64,000 nt of DNA from Enchytraeus crypticus (Eukaryota; Annelida; Clitellata; Enchytraeida; Enchytraeidae): positions 336,501 to 400,500 of the forward strand of contig CAJHZI010000189.1 of assembly GCA_905160935.1 (NCBI GenBank), written 5' to 3'. Below, piece by piece: positions 24,904 to 31,665 of this stretch. The stretch's first letter is position 1. Every line of letters starts with the position of its first letter. Under the pieces are notes generated by a model. It had not been told where the DNA came from. It saw only the letters and a program-made list of their open reading frames with translations, and ran no database searches. Both the position numbers and the translations under genes were made by a program.

Positions 24904-27900
24904 AAGGGCGTAAAAATATAAAAATATGTTCTAAAGCGGCCAGGCGATAATTCCTGTTAATTTATTCGCTTTGGGCTTATATTTCAACCGACATAAAATC
25001 TTGGTATGTTCCTCCTATTTCAGACTCCTATCTCAGTCTTTCAACCTGTTCTTCATTATTAGCCTACACTCTTGGAACAACATTAGCTCAATGATATTCG
25101 GAGTCCATACCAAATATGCTGAACAATCCATAAATAAAGGGGGGTGTCGCAGCCCCACGCCCCTATCATCCATGTTCTCCCCTCCTGACTCGATATTGTA
25201 ATGTCCCAGTGTCTCGACCAATGTTCTCTGTGTAGAGAACCTGGTCTAATCTAATGAAATAGTAAATTATCGATGCCAGAGTGAATTTGAACCTCGAGGT
25301 TCGATTCTCTGATAAACATATTTGAGGGTAAGATCTCTGACATTCTCAAACTCGGTGAATGGATATTGGACTAAACTGGCTGGTGTCAGTGGCGATTTCG
25401 GTAAGATATTCGACCGCTGATCAGTATGTGGCGGGTTCAAATCCTGGGCTCGCCCGTCACTGACGTCGCTTTCGAGTGAGGAAACTGATGTTAACATTAG
25501 CTTTCCTTTTAAATAATGTAATGGTTTAATAGTTATTAAGCCATAGCTGTTTTCATGGCCAATTATTGCGCTATATTATGTGCTCATAAAATACAATTTT
25601 TCACGTCTTGTAAATTTGTGATTTGTTTTATGTTGTGCCCTTAACAGAATGCGGCAGTAATTGTACTTCGTGCAATGTTAACGGAGCAGGCAAATGTGAC
25701 ATAGACAAGTGCGAGATTGGCTTCGTCTTGAATGCTAATCTGCAATGTGATAGTAAGGACTATTTTAGTTTTACTATTTACAAAAGATACAGTCTTTTCG
25801 TATCCCGACCCTGGTTAAACTGAGATAAACATAAACATAACGGCACGCTGGGTCAGGAAGCACAGATGCTTGTTTAAGACCCATTTCCTCCTTCTTCTCC
25901 ATGGTTATTAGTAATCGTTGCCTTTTAATGGCGCATCAGTTGCAGCCGGCGCGGATTTAAGAATGACCTTCCAACACCCTGAGATTTTTCCTTCTTAAGC
26001 TTTTACTATGATGCACAGTGGCGCCGCTCCAACGAATGAAATAATACATACTGTGATTTATCAAAGTAAACTTCTTTTATAAAAGGACTATAAAACGTAT
26101 TCTTAATTAAATAAGGGACTATTACATGTAAAAATTCCTATGTTGAATTTATCACCAATTTAACAATATGTTAGTATGACATGGGATATTAGATTTTAGA
26201 ATTCGAACCGAGCACCTAGTAAATGAAAGTTGGATTCCTAACCGATCATACCGTTGACTCAGCCATATGTTTATGAGTCATATGACCATGACTCATGATT
26301 ATGACTCATGATTATGACTCTTAATCCTATGACTCATATGACTATGACTCATAGTCCTATGAGTCATAGGCCTATGACTCATAGGCCTATGACTCATAGG
26401 CTTATGACTCATAGGTCTATGACTCATAGGCCTATGTCTCATAGGACTATGACTCATAGGCCTATGACTCATAGCACAGGAATATGATTCCTAGGACTAT
26501 GATTCGGCAGTTCAGTTAATTGTATGTTCGTCTCTCTGTATATGTAGTCTTTTAAGTTCGTGCATTGCAATTAATTTAATAGATTTTATACCTCAGTATT
26601 TCAAGATTTTATTTGAATTTCTTTTAGAAATAACAACCACCACCACCACAACAACAACAACTACGACAACCACTACTCCTAAGCCAACAACAACAACAAC
26701 TACGACAACCACTACGCCTTTACCAACAACAACTACGACAACCACTACTCCTAAACCAACAACTACGACAACCACTACTCCTAAACCAACAACTACGACA
26801 ACCACTACTCCTAAACCAACAACTACGACAACCACTACTCCTAAACCAACACCTACAACAACTACGACAACCACTACTCCTAAACCAACAACAACAACAT
26901 CTACACCAACCACTACTCCTAAACCAACACCTACGACAACCACTACTGCTAAACCAACAACAACAACCTCGACTACTGCATTACCAACTACCACGACACT
27001 CAGGACAACCACGAAACCAAGTGTTGGTGGTACGGGTTCAACAAACCCCAATGGTGGAGGTACTGGTTCCACAAACCCCAATGGTGGTGGTACTGGATCT
27101 ACAAACCCTAATGGTGGTGGTACGGGTTCCACAAACCCCAATGGTGGTGGTACGGGTTCTACAAACCCCAATGGTGGAGGCACTGGTACTACAAAACCCA
27201 ATGGTGGTGGTACTGGTTCTACAAACCCCAATGGTGGTGGTACTGGTTCTACAAAACCCAATGGCGGAGGCACTGGTTCTACAAACCCTAATGGTGGAGG
27301 CACTGGTTCTACAAAACCCAATGGTGGTGGTACTGGTACTACGCAAAATCCAAACGGCAGCGGTGGTAGTACACAACCAGGGAATGGAGGAAGCACAAAC
27401 AATCAAAATGGTGGAACAGATCCTGATGGCGGTGACGACGACGAACGAAGTAAGTAGCCTAAAAGTAGTCGCCCAGTTGTCAATATTTTTTAATCTTTTT
27501 TGTTTTCAGCAGGCCTACCTTCGAGAATTTTTAATCGAATGGCATACAAGATGACGATCGAGCAGATAAACTATAATTTATAACGAGATAATTTCATTAA
27601 TAGCGTGAACTTCTAAGTAAAAGGAAGTGATAAATACAGAAATAAACTTGTGGCGAATTTCTTTTGAATTAAAGACTAATTTCCAATTTTATGATGTTTC
27701 AATAGCTGGAAATCGATAAGTTTATCTAGGGGATAGCCACTTTTGCATTTTATGAATCGTTTCAATCCGCTAATATCCGCTGATTTCGCAATTGATTTAT
27801 CATCTCAAATTCCACCGGTTAAGCTTGTCGCTTGCTCGCTAAATTCTAAGGGCTTTGGAAAATTTTTCTGGGACATTTTAAGAGCGCAGTTTGTACAAGC

Positions 27901-30156
27901 CAATAGCAGAGCTCAATGATCTTCAATCGCTTTGAATTCTTGGAAATCTAACGTTCTCGAGTTAGGCTGAAGTTGTATCGAAATTGATTCATAAAACCCA
28001 AAAAGCAAATATTAAGTTATCAGGGCAACTAAGACCTAATCTATAACTAGTTAAAAGTTACTTTTATCGCTTACACATAAAGTGGTCCACAACACAATGC
28101 TACAGTTCAGTGCTGACGGAACTGTTACAAATAATTGTAAATTAAAAAATAAAGGTGTGTTATGTAAAGACCCGTAAAATTAAAACAATATAATTTTATT
28201 TAATTTAATTTAATAAATAAATTAAAACATTACTAGATATAGAAATGTTTTCAAATAATATAAATAATAATTATATATTGAGACAGTTTCTCACGAGAGC
28301 ACATTTTCTACGTCTTCAGCTATACTGTGGTTTCTTCCATAGTTTATCTGTCGTCTCTTCTGTTGATTTTATATTTTGGGTGTTCTTCTAGTAATAAGTC
28401 CACAACTTGTATCCTGTGCTAATTAGATGGCACGCCTTACCTGAAAGACAAGCAGGAGGCCATGGGTTCAAATCTTAACTGAGATGTCTCTGACAATGTC
28501 CCTTGTGATACGTAAACAGAAGTTACCTCCTTTTATTTTTATATTTTTACAAAAATCAAAACCTTTCCAAAGATATGAAGATACTAAACAATGCAATGCC
28601 TTCAAGAGGCCATTTTAAGCTTACTATAATCATGGAGTAGGAATACATACATTGGTGTATGTACAAAAATTGCTATTTTAGTTTAAATATATCTACTTGT
28701 AGACTCTTTACTGGTTAATCCGTAGTTTCTGTTATTCTGTTTGTTCATTTTTTAAATTTATTGTTCAGTTTATACTGTCATGTATTTTGGTGAATAAAGA
28801 TCGTATATTGGACCGACATTCTGCAGAGCAATGCTGAGTTAAACTAAAATCCTATTTGTATTGTTGTGCTCAGAGAAGATAGCTATCATACTGGGAGTAG
28901 TGTTAGGTGTGATGGGGCTGCTGCTGCTGCTGCTCTGCTGCTGCTGCTGCTGCTACTGGTCTCACATCGTAGCCTGCTGCTGTCCCAGGCGAAGAGCTTG
29001 TGATGACGTCACCACGCTACGTCAGGTTCAGTGCGGTACTGGGACCACCTGCTATCGTACAGGTCCGTCCTACTGTGGTACGGGTGTTACCTACTGTGGT
29101 ACGGGTGTTTCGTACTACGGTAATGGTACGAATGGTCTGCATGATATGTACCACAGGAATAAGCAATCGGTATGTCCCCGTATTTCGTATATTACATTTT
29201 AATTGAATATAAACAAAAGTTGGAACTCGTTAAACAGAATGTCTCAGTATGGACTAAGAAATATTCATTTTTAATTAATGATCATACTTCTATGCTTACA
29301 GCATCAGTTTTTATGTTTGCTAATCGCTTTAGTTTAGCTTAATTGTTCTATATTATGTTATCGTGTGTACACGTAGAAATGGTACTCTCTATTTTCGTTT
29401 CCTTTTTGGTTGTCGGCTCTTTTCGCAAAAACGAATGAAATTATAAATTAATAAAAATCAAATAATAATTTTGAAGATATTGTGAAGAATATAGTAGCCT
29501 ATATGGAATTTTCAGATTTGCTATTTTACTATAAATTGATAAATTGATATATTGAGTATGTCCCATTCTTTAAACATCTTTAAGGCTGACTGTCGACTCT
29601 GGTACGAGTTGCTGTTGAAAAAGTATGGTCGAAATTCTTTGTTTTATTTCCGTAATTCGGGGGACTGGTAGGTTATATTCTGCTGACAATATTCATGTTT
29701 GTGAAGTGAAATATTTCGCTGAACACATCCGAGCTATGTACGTTGAATCTATGCTCACGTGGTGTGGGTTACGCGGTGACTGACCTGAGCTTTGAACCCA
29801 GTTCACTTGCATTCTGGGCGATACTAACAGTTACTCTATATCCCCACCACATAAGGATATCAATGAAGCGTCATTGGAGTGAACTCGAAATAGAGTTGAT
29901 ATCATTACAACAGAATTTCTGAAAATGACAATTAAAAGCACAAGAAGAACTCTTAGATAATGTTTGTAAATATGCAGCATGCGGGCTTTGTCACAGGAAT
30001 TCCTGTCATCGTATATAACCTTATTATGATAAATTTGCAATGATTAAATGTTTTCAGTTGTACCAGCCAGCTTTCCGATCGGTTATACCGTCAGGAACAC
30101 AAACAGGCTACACCACCAGATCTCCTGTGTACTACGAAACCGGTCTAAAACGCTAG
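12498..30156 (+). CDS. Gene 1: mucin-stalked, cysteine-module type I membrane protein (10 coding exons)
   Basis: Spliced product about 645 residues from exons 12498-12558, 15318-15449, 17737-17844, 19220-19324, 21662-21763, 22764-22871, 25648-25752, 26628-27449, 28874-29169 and 30058-30156. All introns obey GT-AG. Those flanking the module and stalk exons are phase 1; the last intron is phase 0. Order: signal peptide, six modules with six cysteines each (C-x3-6-C-x2-C-x6-7-C-x2 or x4-C-x10-14-C), Thr/Pro-rich then Gly-rich stalk, membrane helix, Cys cluster and a Tyr/Gly-rich cytoplasmic tail. Modules resemble furin-like or growth-factor-receptor cysteine repeats in spacing, but I cannot assign a named family. 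N-glycosylation sequons occur in at least five modules. Cell-surface location follows from signal plus membrane segment; the ligand or role is unknown. Confidence 0.85.
12790..13176 (+). mobile_element. Short non-autonomous retroposon, family C, intron 1
   Basis: The head 'ccccgtgttgtgctcggg' and 'acgtaagaggcgactaaagg' is followed by 'ggcaacgggaaaccacctca' and the end 'ctgccacttggcagggcact'. Partial copies occur near 37195-37415, 39085-39330 and 46748-47036. The end resembles the RTE LINE 3' end 'ctgccagtaggcagtgcact', suggesting that it borrows LINE machinery. Confidence 0.7.
13180..13560 (-). mobile_element. 5'-truncated LINE 3' end, intron 1
   Basis: Reverse strand. The 3' end is at the left ('ggtttaacatccgtttcctc'). 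It matches 18000-18440 throughout, including the coding stretch that in the better copy reads [10 protein letters not shown], typical of CR1/L2-type reverse transcriptase C-termini. Confidence 0.65.
13561..14935. other. Intron 1 sequence; 19-bp tandem repeat at 14166-14247
   Basis: About four and a half units of 'gatcacaaaagagacttct' lie at 14166-14247. The rest is AT-rich without supported features. Confidence 0.6.
14939..15232 (+). repeat. Duplicated ~95-bp dispersed repeat (two direct copies)
   Basis: Copies at 14939-15030 and 15138-15232 share 'gtgtttaacgtcaag' and 'cacaaggcttctcttcaa'. Inverted relatives lie at 48911-48995 and 51640-51722. The end 'taggtaggttgtagtgtg' seen there fits a dispersed element of uncertain class. 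Confidence 0.7.
15318..15449 (+). CDS. Gene 1 exon 2: cysteine module 1
   Basis: Encodes 44 residues with C-x6-C-x2-C-x6-C-x2-C-x12-C, including CKTC and CATC, and the sequon NLT. Acceptor CTCTAG, donor CGTAAG, phase 1 on both sides. The N-terminal eight residues before the first cysteine presumably follow signal cleavage. Confidence 0.85.
15470..15595. repeat. (TA)n microsatellite, intron 2
   Basis: TA tract starting about 25 bp after the donor of exon 2. Confidence 0.9.
15800..15935 (+). mobile_element. Diverged SINE fragment, intron 2
   Basis: 'gccggtggctaattggtaga' resembles a tRNA A-box region, and the end 'gacaggaaactgacactaaa' resembles the family A 3' part. The B box is not recognisable. 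Confidence 0.45.
15936..16739. other. Intron 2 sequence, no feature
   Basis: A short duplication of 'gcagggctaacaatg' occurs at about 16131-16185. No exon is seen. Confidence 0.4.
16740..16980 (-). mobile_element. tRNA-derived SINE, family D
   Basis: On the reverse strand the head near 16975 reads 'ctggcgtaacggttagagta', an A-box-like start. The body matches 25836-26020 and 52200-52490 around 'ccttccatggttaat'. Confidence 0.55.
17190..17482. repeat. ~54-bp tandem repeat, five to six units
   Basis: The unit includes 'tgacaatgtttgctagcatg', 'tgtaaacatgatcaaatgtg' and 'atatgtg'. The first two units are nearly identical, the later ones diverged and shorter. Confidence 0.85.
17545..17725 (+). 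mobile_element. LINE-like 3' end with AATA-rich tail
   Basis: 'tttgggttaaccttgatttt' to 'ttgctatgcaaaatcgaaat' is followed by an (AATA)n tail. The reverse complement of the same segment lies at 33098-33240. In-frame remnants such as YMDPYKS suggest the end of a retrotransposon protein. Confidence 0.6.
17737..17844 (+). CDS. Gene 1 exon 3: cysteine module 2
   Basis: 36 residues, C-x3-C-x2-C-x6-C-x2-C-x14-C with CDTC and CLQC. Acceptor TTTTAG is only about 10 bp beyond the AATA-rich retroposon tail. Donor CGTGAG. Phase 1-1. Confidence 0.85.
17863..18440 (-). mobile_element. 5'-truncated CR1/L2-like LINE with (ATT)n tail, intron 3
   Basis: Reverse strand. The coding remnant at 18130-18410 includes [19 protein letters not shown] and FRCKLKHIS, the common end of CR1-group reverse transcriptases, then an untranslated end and an (ATT)n tail (17863-18010 on the + strand as AAT). 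Relatives: 13180-13560 and 59735-59835. Confidence 0.7.
18441..19219. other. Intron 3 sequence, no feature
   Basis: AT-rich; no exon or repeat recognised. Confidence 0.4.
19220..19324 (+). CDS. Gene 1 exon 4: cysteine module 3
   Basis: 35 residues, C-x4-C-x3-C-x7-C-x2-C-x11-C with CDSC and MYGLNSS (sequon NSS). Acceptor TTGTAG, donor CGTAAG, phase 1-1. The first cysteine pair is spaced x4 rather than x3. Confidence 0.85.
19374..19560. repeat. (TA)n microsatellite, intron 4
   Basis: Long TA tracts beginning about 50 bp after the exon 4 donor. Confidence 0.9.
19561..20254. other. Intron 4 sequence, no feature
   Basis: No supported exon or repeat. Confidence 0.4.
20255..20330 (-). mobile_element. 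Retroposon 3' end with (ATTG)n tail
   Basis: Tail 'caatcaatcaataagaattt' followed by 'ggttcctcgccataaggtaa', same family as 1300-1443. Confidence 0.65.
20737..20770. repeat. AT-rich hairpin
   Basis: ATTAGATATTTAT and its exact complement ATAAATATCTAAT flank a 6-bp loop. Similar 'atctaatc' words surround it, so it may be a small satellite rather than a regulatory stem. Confidence 0.6.
20886..20920. repeat. (CT)n microsatellite
   Basis: CT dinucleotide tract of about 32 bp in intron 4, possibly the tail of a nearby retroposon. Confidence 0.8.
21118..21200 (-). mobile_element. Family C retroposon head fragment
   Basis: Reverse complement carries the 'cgtaagaggcgac'-type head in diverged form ('gctcagtcgcttcctacgac'). 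Confidence 0.5.
21338..21520 (+). mobile_element. Short retroposon with (GAT)n tail, family E
   Basis: Head 'gtgtcgtagaaggcgac', body 'gagcgcctagactccagaaa', end 'aactggtatttaaggga' and a GAT tail. Other copies: 22580-22735 (+), 30950-31105 (-), 36546-36835 (-), and partial ones at 43600-43690 and 52845-52960 (-). Confidence 0.75.
21662..21763 (+). CDS. Gene 1 exon 5: cysteine module 4
   Basis: 34 residues, C-x3-C-x2-C-x7-C-x2-C-x12-C with [13 protein letters not shown] and sequon NRT. Acceptor GACAG, donor GGTTAG, phase 1-1. The most regular module of this gene and the closest in layout to the B modules of gene 2. Confidence 0.87.
22175..22242 (+). pseudogene. Possible relic module exon
   Basis: Behind a good acceptor (TTTTTCAG) the phase-1 frame reads [17 protein letters not shown] and reaches a stop at 22240. 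The cysteine pattern vaguely recalls the start of a module. It may be chance or a decayed module exon; there is no matching donor. Confidence 0.2.
22580..22735 (+). mobile_element. Family E retroposon with (GAT)n tail
   Basis: Carries 'gggattgactgttggatgat', 'gagacagtctattcgtaccc' and a GAT tail only about 30 bp before the acceptor of exon 6, so its tail runs into the polypyrimidine region. Confidence 0.7.
22764..22871 (+). CDS. Gene 1 exon 6: cysteine module 5
   Basis: 36 residues, C-x3-C-x2-C-x7-C-x4-C-x12-C with [14 protein letters not shown] and sequon NAT. The four-residue gap between cysteines 4 and 5 marks a third module class, shared only with exon 7. Acceptor TTCAG. The donor GGTATC is followed at once by a CT tract that is the reversed tail of a LINE derivative. 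Confidence 0.87.
22874..23050 (-). mobile_element. Internally deleted RTE derivative abutting a splice donor
   Basis: Reverse strand. (GA)n tail, 'tagtgcactgcctactggca' and the last ~120 bp of the RTE LINE are joined to a short 'aagaataatggtata' segment, the same junction as in 49478-49740. Its tail begins two bases after the donor GT of exon 6. Confidence 0.75.
23060..23370 (-). mobile_element. tRNA-derived SINE, family D (diverged)
   Basis: Shares 'ttcctctccatggctactag' and the head 'gggcgggatttagcacacat' (reverse strand) with the copies at 52200-52490 and 25836-26020. Confidence 0.55.
23371..24640. other. Intron 6 sequence
   Basis: AT-rich. A run of A at about 24166-24181 and a weak family D-like segment at 24330-24480 are the only repeat hints. 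No exon seen. Confidence 0.4.
24641..24739. repeat. Long near-perfect inverted repeat (hairpin)
   Basis: Arms of about 40 bp, including 'gccaatgatactagttattg' and its complement, flank a TA-rich loop. The arms end in 'cagtctatta' and 'catagactg', so the match nearly reaches the outer ends. Confidence 0.85.
24684..24905. repeat. (TA)n tracts around the 7SL-like fragment
   Basis: TA dinucleotide tracts (within 24684-24700, 24739-24776 and 24836-24900) flank both the hairpin and the 7SL-like segment. Confidence 0.85.
24777..24834 (-). ncRNA. Fragment resembling the Alu domain of 7SL (SRP) RNA
   Basis: Reverse complement reads 'gttgtggcgtgctcctgtaa', 'tccagctacttggaggctta' and 'ggtgac', collinear with the start of animal 7SL RNA (…GTGGCGCGTGCCTGTAGTCC, CAGCTACTCGGGAGGCTGAG). 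Only about 58 bp are present, flanked by TA tracts, so this is a pseudogene fragment and not a functional SRP RNA gene. Human Alu shares this origin; contamination is unlikely because the differences are spread out. Confidence 0.6.
24906..25250 (+). mobile_element. LINE 3'-terminal coding remnant (uncertain)
   Basis: A frame with [12 protein letters not shown] and SLHSWNN resembles the end of CR1-group reverse transcriptase proteins, followed by untranslated-looking sequence. No tail is clear. Confidence 0.4.
25270..25380 (+). mobile_element. SINE family B fragment
   Basis: 'gaggttcgattctctgataa' and 'gtaagatctctgacattctc' match the body of the family B copies in diverged form. Confidence 0.5.
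25382..25508 (+). mobile_element. tRNA-derived SINE, family A
   Basis: Well-preserved copy: 'ggcgatttcggtaagatatt', 'gcgggttcaaatcctgggct', 'tgaggaaactgatgttaaca'. It lies 140 bp upstream of exon 7. Confidence 0.8.
25648..25752 (+). CDS. Gene 1 exon 7: cysteine module 6
   Basis: 35 residues, C-x3-C-x2-C-x7-C-x4-C-x11-C with sequon NCT and [10 protein letters not shown]. Sister of module 5 by the CD(V/I)D(Q/K)C signature, so these two arose by a late exon duplication. Acceptor AACAG, donor AGTAAG, phase 1-1. Confidence 0.87.
25836..26025 (-). mobile_element. tRNA-derived SINE, family D
   Basis: Near-identical to 52200-52390 over 'acggcacgctgggtcaggaa' and 'tgcagccggcgcggatttaa'. The head part is truncated at the right. 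Confidence 0.65.
26270..26500. repeat. 15-bp satellite of TGACTCA-containing units
   Basis: The unit is 'gactcataggcctat'. About a dozen copies of TGACTCA or TGAGTCA, the AP-1 binding consensus, occur within 250 bp, ending about 130 bp before the stalk exon. Regulatory use is possible but unproven. Confidence 0.85.
26628..27449 (+). CDS. Gene 1 exon 8: mucin-like Thr/Pro stalk plus Gly-rich repeat
   Basis: 822 bp, 274 residues. The first ~130 residues are runs of Thr broken by PKP or PLP, expected to be densely O-glycosylated. From about 27027 a 10-residue unit [10 protein letters not shown] (30 bp) repeats about eleven times with K/N and S/T variation, then an acidic end GGDDDER just before the membrane. 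Acceptor TTTTAG, donor AGTAAG, phase 1-1. The repeats make copy-number variation likely. Confidence 0.87.
27450..28400. other. Intron 8 sequence, no feature
   Basis: AT-rich; no exon or dispersed repeat recognised. Confidence 0.4.
28400..28540 (+). mobile_element. Diverged tRNA-derived SINE-like copy
   Basis: 'catgggttcaaatcttaact' is in B-box position, with a body resembling other SINE remnants. Confidence 0.4.
28874..29169 (+). CDS. Gene 1 exon 9: transmembrane segment and Cys/Tyr-rich tail
   Basis: Encodes [15 protein letters not shown] and six Leu, then six consecutive Cys, a short [11 protein letters not shown] region and a tail with repeated YCGTGV motifs. The hydrophobic stretch is long enough for one helix. 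The Cys cluster at its cytoplasmic edge is a likely palmitoylation site and the PRRR fits a stop-transfer signal. Acceptor CTCAG; the exon ends in phase 0 at donor GGTATG. Confidence 0.85.
29170..30057. other. Intron 9 sequence
   Basis: AT-rich; a weak tRNA-like motif lies near 29770-29820. No exon seen. Confidence 0.4.
30058..30156 (+). CDS. Gene 1 exon 10: C-terminus
   Basis: Phase-0 entry after TTTTCAG. Encodes [13 protein letters not shown] through YYETGLKR and stop TAG at 30154-30156. Tyr-rich like the preceding tail. A possible donor at 30199 (TGGTAA) would join the 3' untranslated exon at 31330. Confidence 0.75.
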   Translation: MYQPAFRSVIPSGTQTGYTTRSPVYYETGLKR

Positions 30157-30219
30157 AAGAATCGAGTAATTTCGCGAATTTCGATGAATTTCGCAAATGG
30201 TAAATATGCATTAACATTA

Positions 30220-31020
30220 AGTGATATCATCAAATATGTCGATGGTCTACTTGTGATAAATCTATTAAGCACTTCTTCGTTGTAATTTTTCAGTCCATTT
30301 GATTTTCTCCGTCTTTCCACAATCACATATCGAGTGCATCCAGTTTTCGAATGTTCATTCATAGCATCCTTGTTTCACAACCATACAAGAGAATAATATG
30401 CCCACAATAAAGTCTTTACAATTTTTTATTTTCGTGGATTTCGTAAAACTTTTTGTAATTCGTTCCTATCACTGACAGTCTCTCTTGCTCGAGCTACATT
30501 GTATTTCTGGTTCACAGTTCAAATCTTCTGTTAATGTGAGTCCTAAATATCTTAAACTCTTTCTAATTTCGTATCGTCTATTTTTATATTGACTCTTCCC
30601 CATTTTCTATACACTCTCACAACTTTGTTTTCTTTATATATATTTTCATTCCATACTTTAATTCAGTAATTTTTAGGTCGTCGGCAATTTTCTGTAAATC
30701 AACTTCGCTACTAGCAACCATAACTTGATTATCGGCAAATCTTACATCTGTCATTAGTTTACCTCCATTTTTATACCCTTTCAGTGTTATCCATTTCTTT
30801 CATCATCATTGTCTCTGCGTCAATGTTAAATAGAAGTGATGCCATGCTACAACCTTGCCTTAGTCCACTTCCCATTGCTCCTTCTTTCAATAGCGCCTGT
30901 TGAACTTCGATAATTAATTTTCTTTTATTCATTGCATCATCATCTTCCCTTAAATCCCAGTTTAACCAGGATCGTGATACGAATAGGCTTTCTCCACTCC
31001 TCTCTGTCTCATGCCATATC
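30220..31020 (-). mobile_element. Old RTE LINE fragment
   Basis: Reverse strand. Contains RQGCSMASLLFN, VRFADNQVM, KYGMKI and GCET with several stops and shifts. More diverged than the LINE at 2953-5650. It begins 60 bp after the exon 10 stop codon, so if exon 10 extends it would form antisense-oriented 3' UTR. Confidence 0.75.
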
Positions 31021-31105
31021 ATCAATCAATCCCCTATTTTCCCTTCGTTTTGGAACATTTTATAGCAATTTCTGGAACCTAGGGGCTCACAAATCGAATG
31101 CTTTT
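30950..31105 (-). mobile_element. Family E retroposon, reverse
   Basis: 'aaatcccagtttaaccagga' and 'ggaacctaggggctcacaaa' match the family E consensus. It overlaps the edge of the RTE fragment. Confidence 0.6.
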
Positions 31106-31329
31106 TTGACATTGGTAATTGTCTTTGATTCATGTAAAGATTCATAATCAATCTTCTAACTCTCCAAAATATGTATGTTCAATTTATTTAATTCTCTGAT
31201 GTAACTTTAATCAAGTTAATTAACTTATTATTATTAACTTATTATTTATTTATTAATTAACTCTAATTGAAAGCAGCCCGAAGCTCTTGACATCAATAAA
31301 ATTAATTTTATCTTTTATTTTAATTTCAG

Positions 31330-31665
31330 GTACGGAATCACCCTAAACGTAACTTAGATCCAGAGCAGAAAATTAAATTTATTCTCGGGTCATAAAACAC
31401 AAATTAATTTCACTGTTGAAGTATGAATTAATTGAATTTAAATTATTATTGACGAGAATTAATCGCAATTCTCTGTTTCTACGATCGCTAAATTAAAACC
31501 ATTATTCTATTAGTATAAAAATTACTAATTGAAATCTATCCTTCATGAACTCTCAACGTCGTACAATGTTGTTTGTGAAAGCTTAGTTCGTATATGTAAT
31601 GTAATTTCTTACTGAACATAACGTTACAGAGTAACTTGTCAATAAATATTATGTTTAAGTAATCC
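31330..31665 (+). CDS. Gene 1 terminal exon: alternative C-terminus or 3' UTR
   Basis: A good acceptor (TTTCAG) opens an exon that is in frame with the phase-0 end of exon 9 for 21 codons (VRNHPKRNLDPEQKIKFILG plus Ser) and then stops at 31393-31395. AATAAA lies at 31641-31646. If exon 10 is included, this is 3' UTR only. If exon 10 is skipped, the tail becomes basic instead of Tyr-rich. The evidence is splice motif, frame and poly(A) signal only. Confidence 0.45.
31641..31646 (+). terminator. Candidate polyadenylation signal of gene 1
   Basis: AATAAA about 310 bp after the acceptor at 31328-31329, on the gene 1 strand and outside any recognised transposable element. Confidence 0.5.

Noticed and set aside
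26593-27402. Reverse-strand Val/Pro-rich 269-residue frame and overlapping frames
   Set aside because: Shadow of the Thr/Pro and Gly-rich stalk exon of gene 1, whose splice sites and phase fit the + strand.
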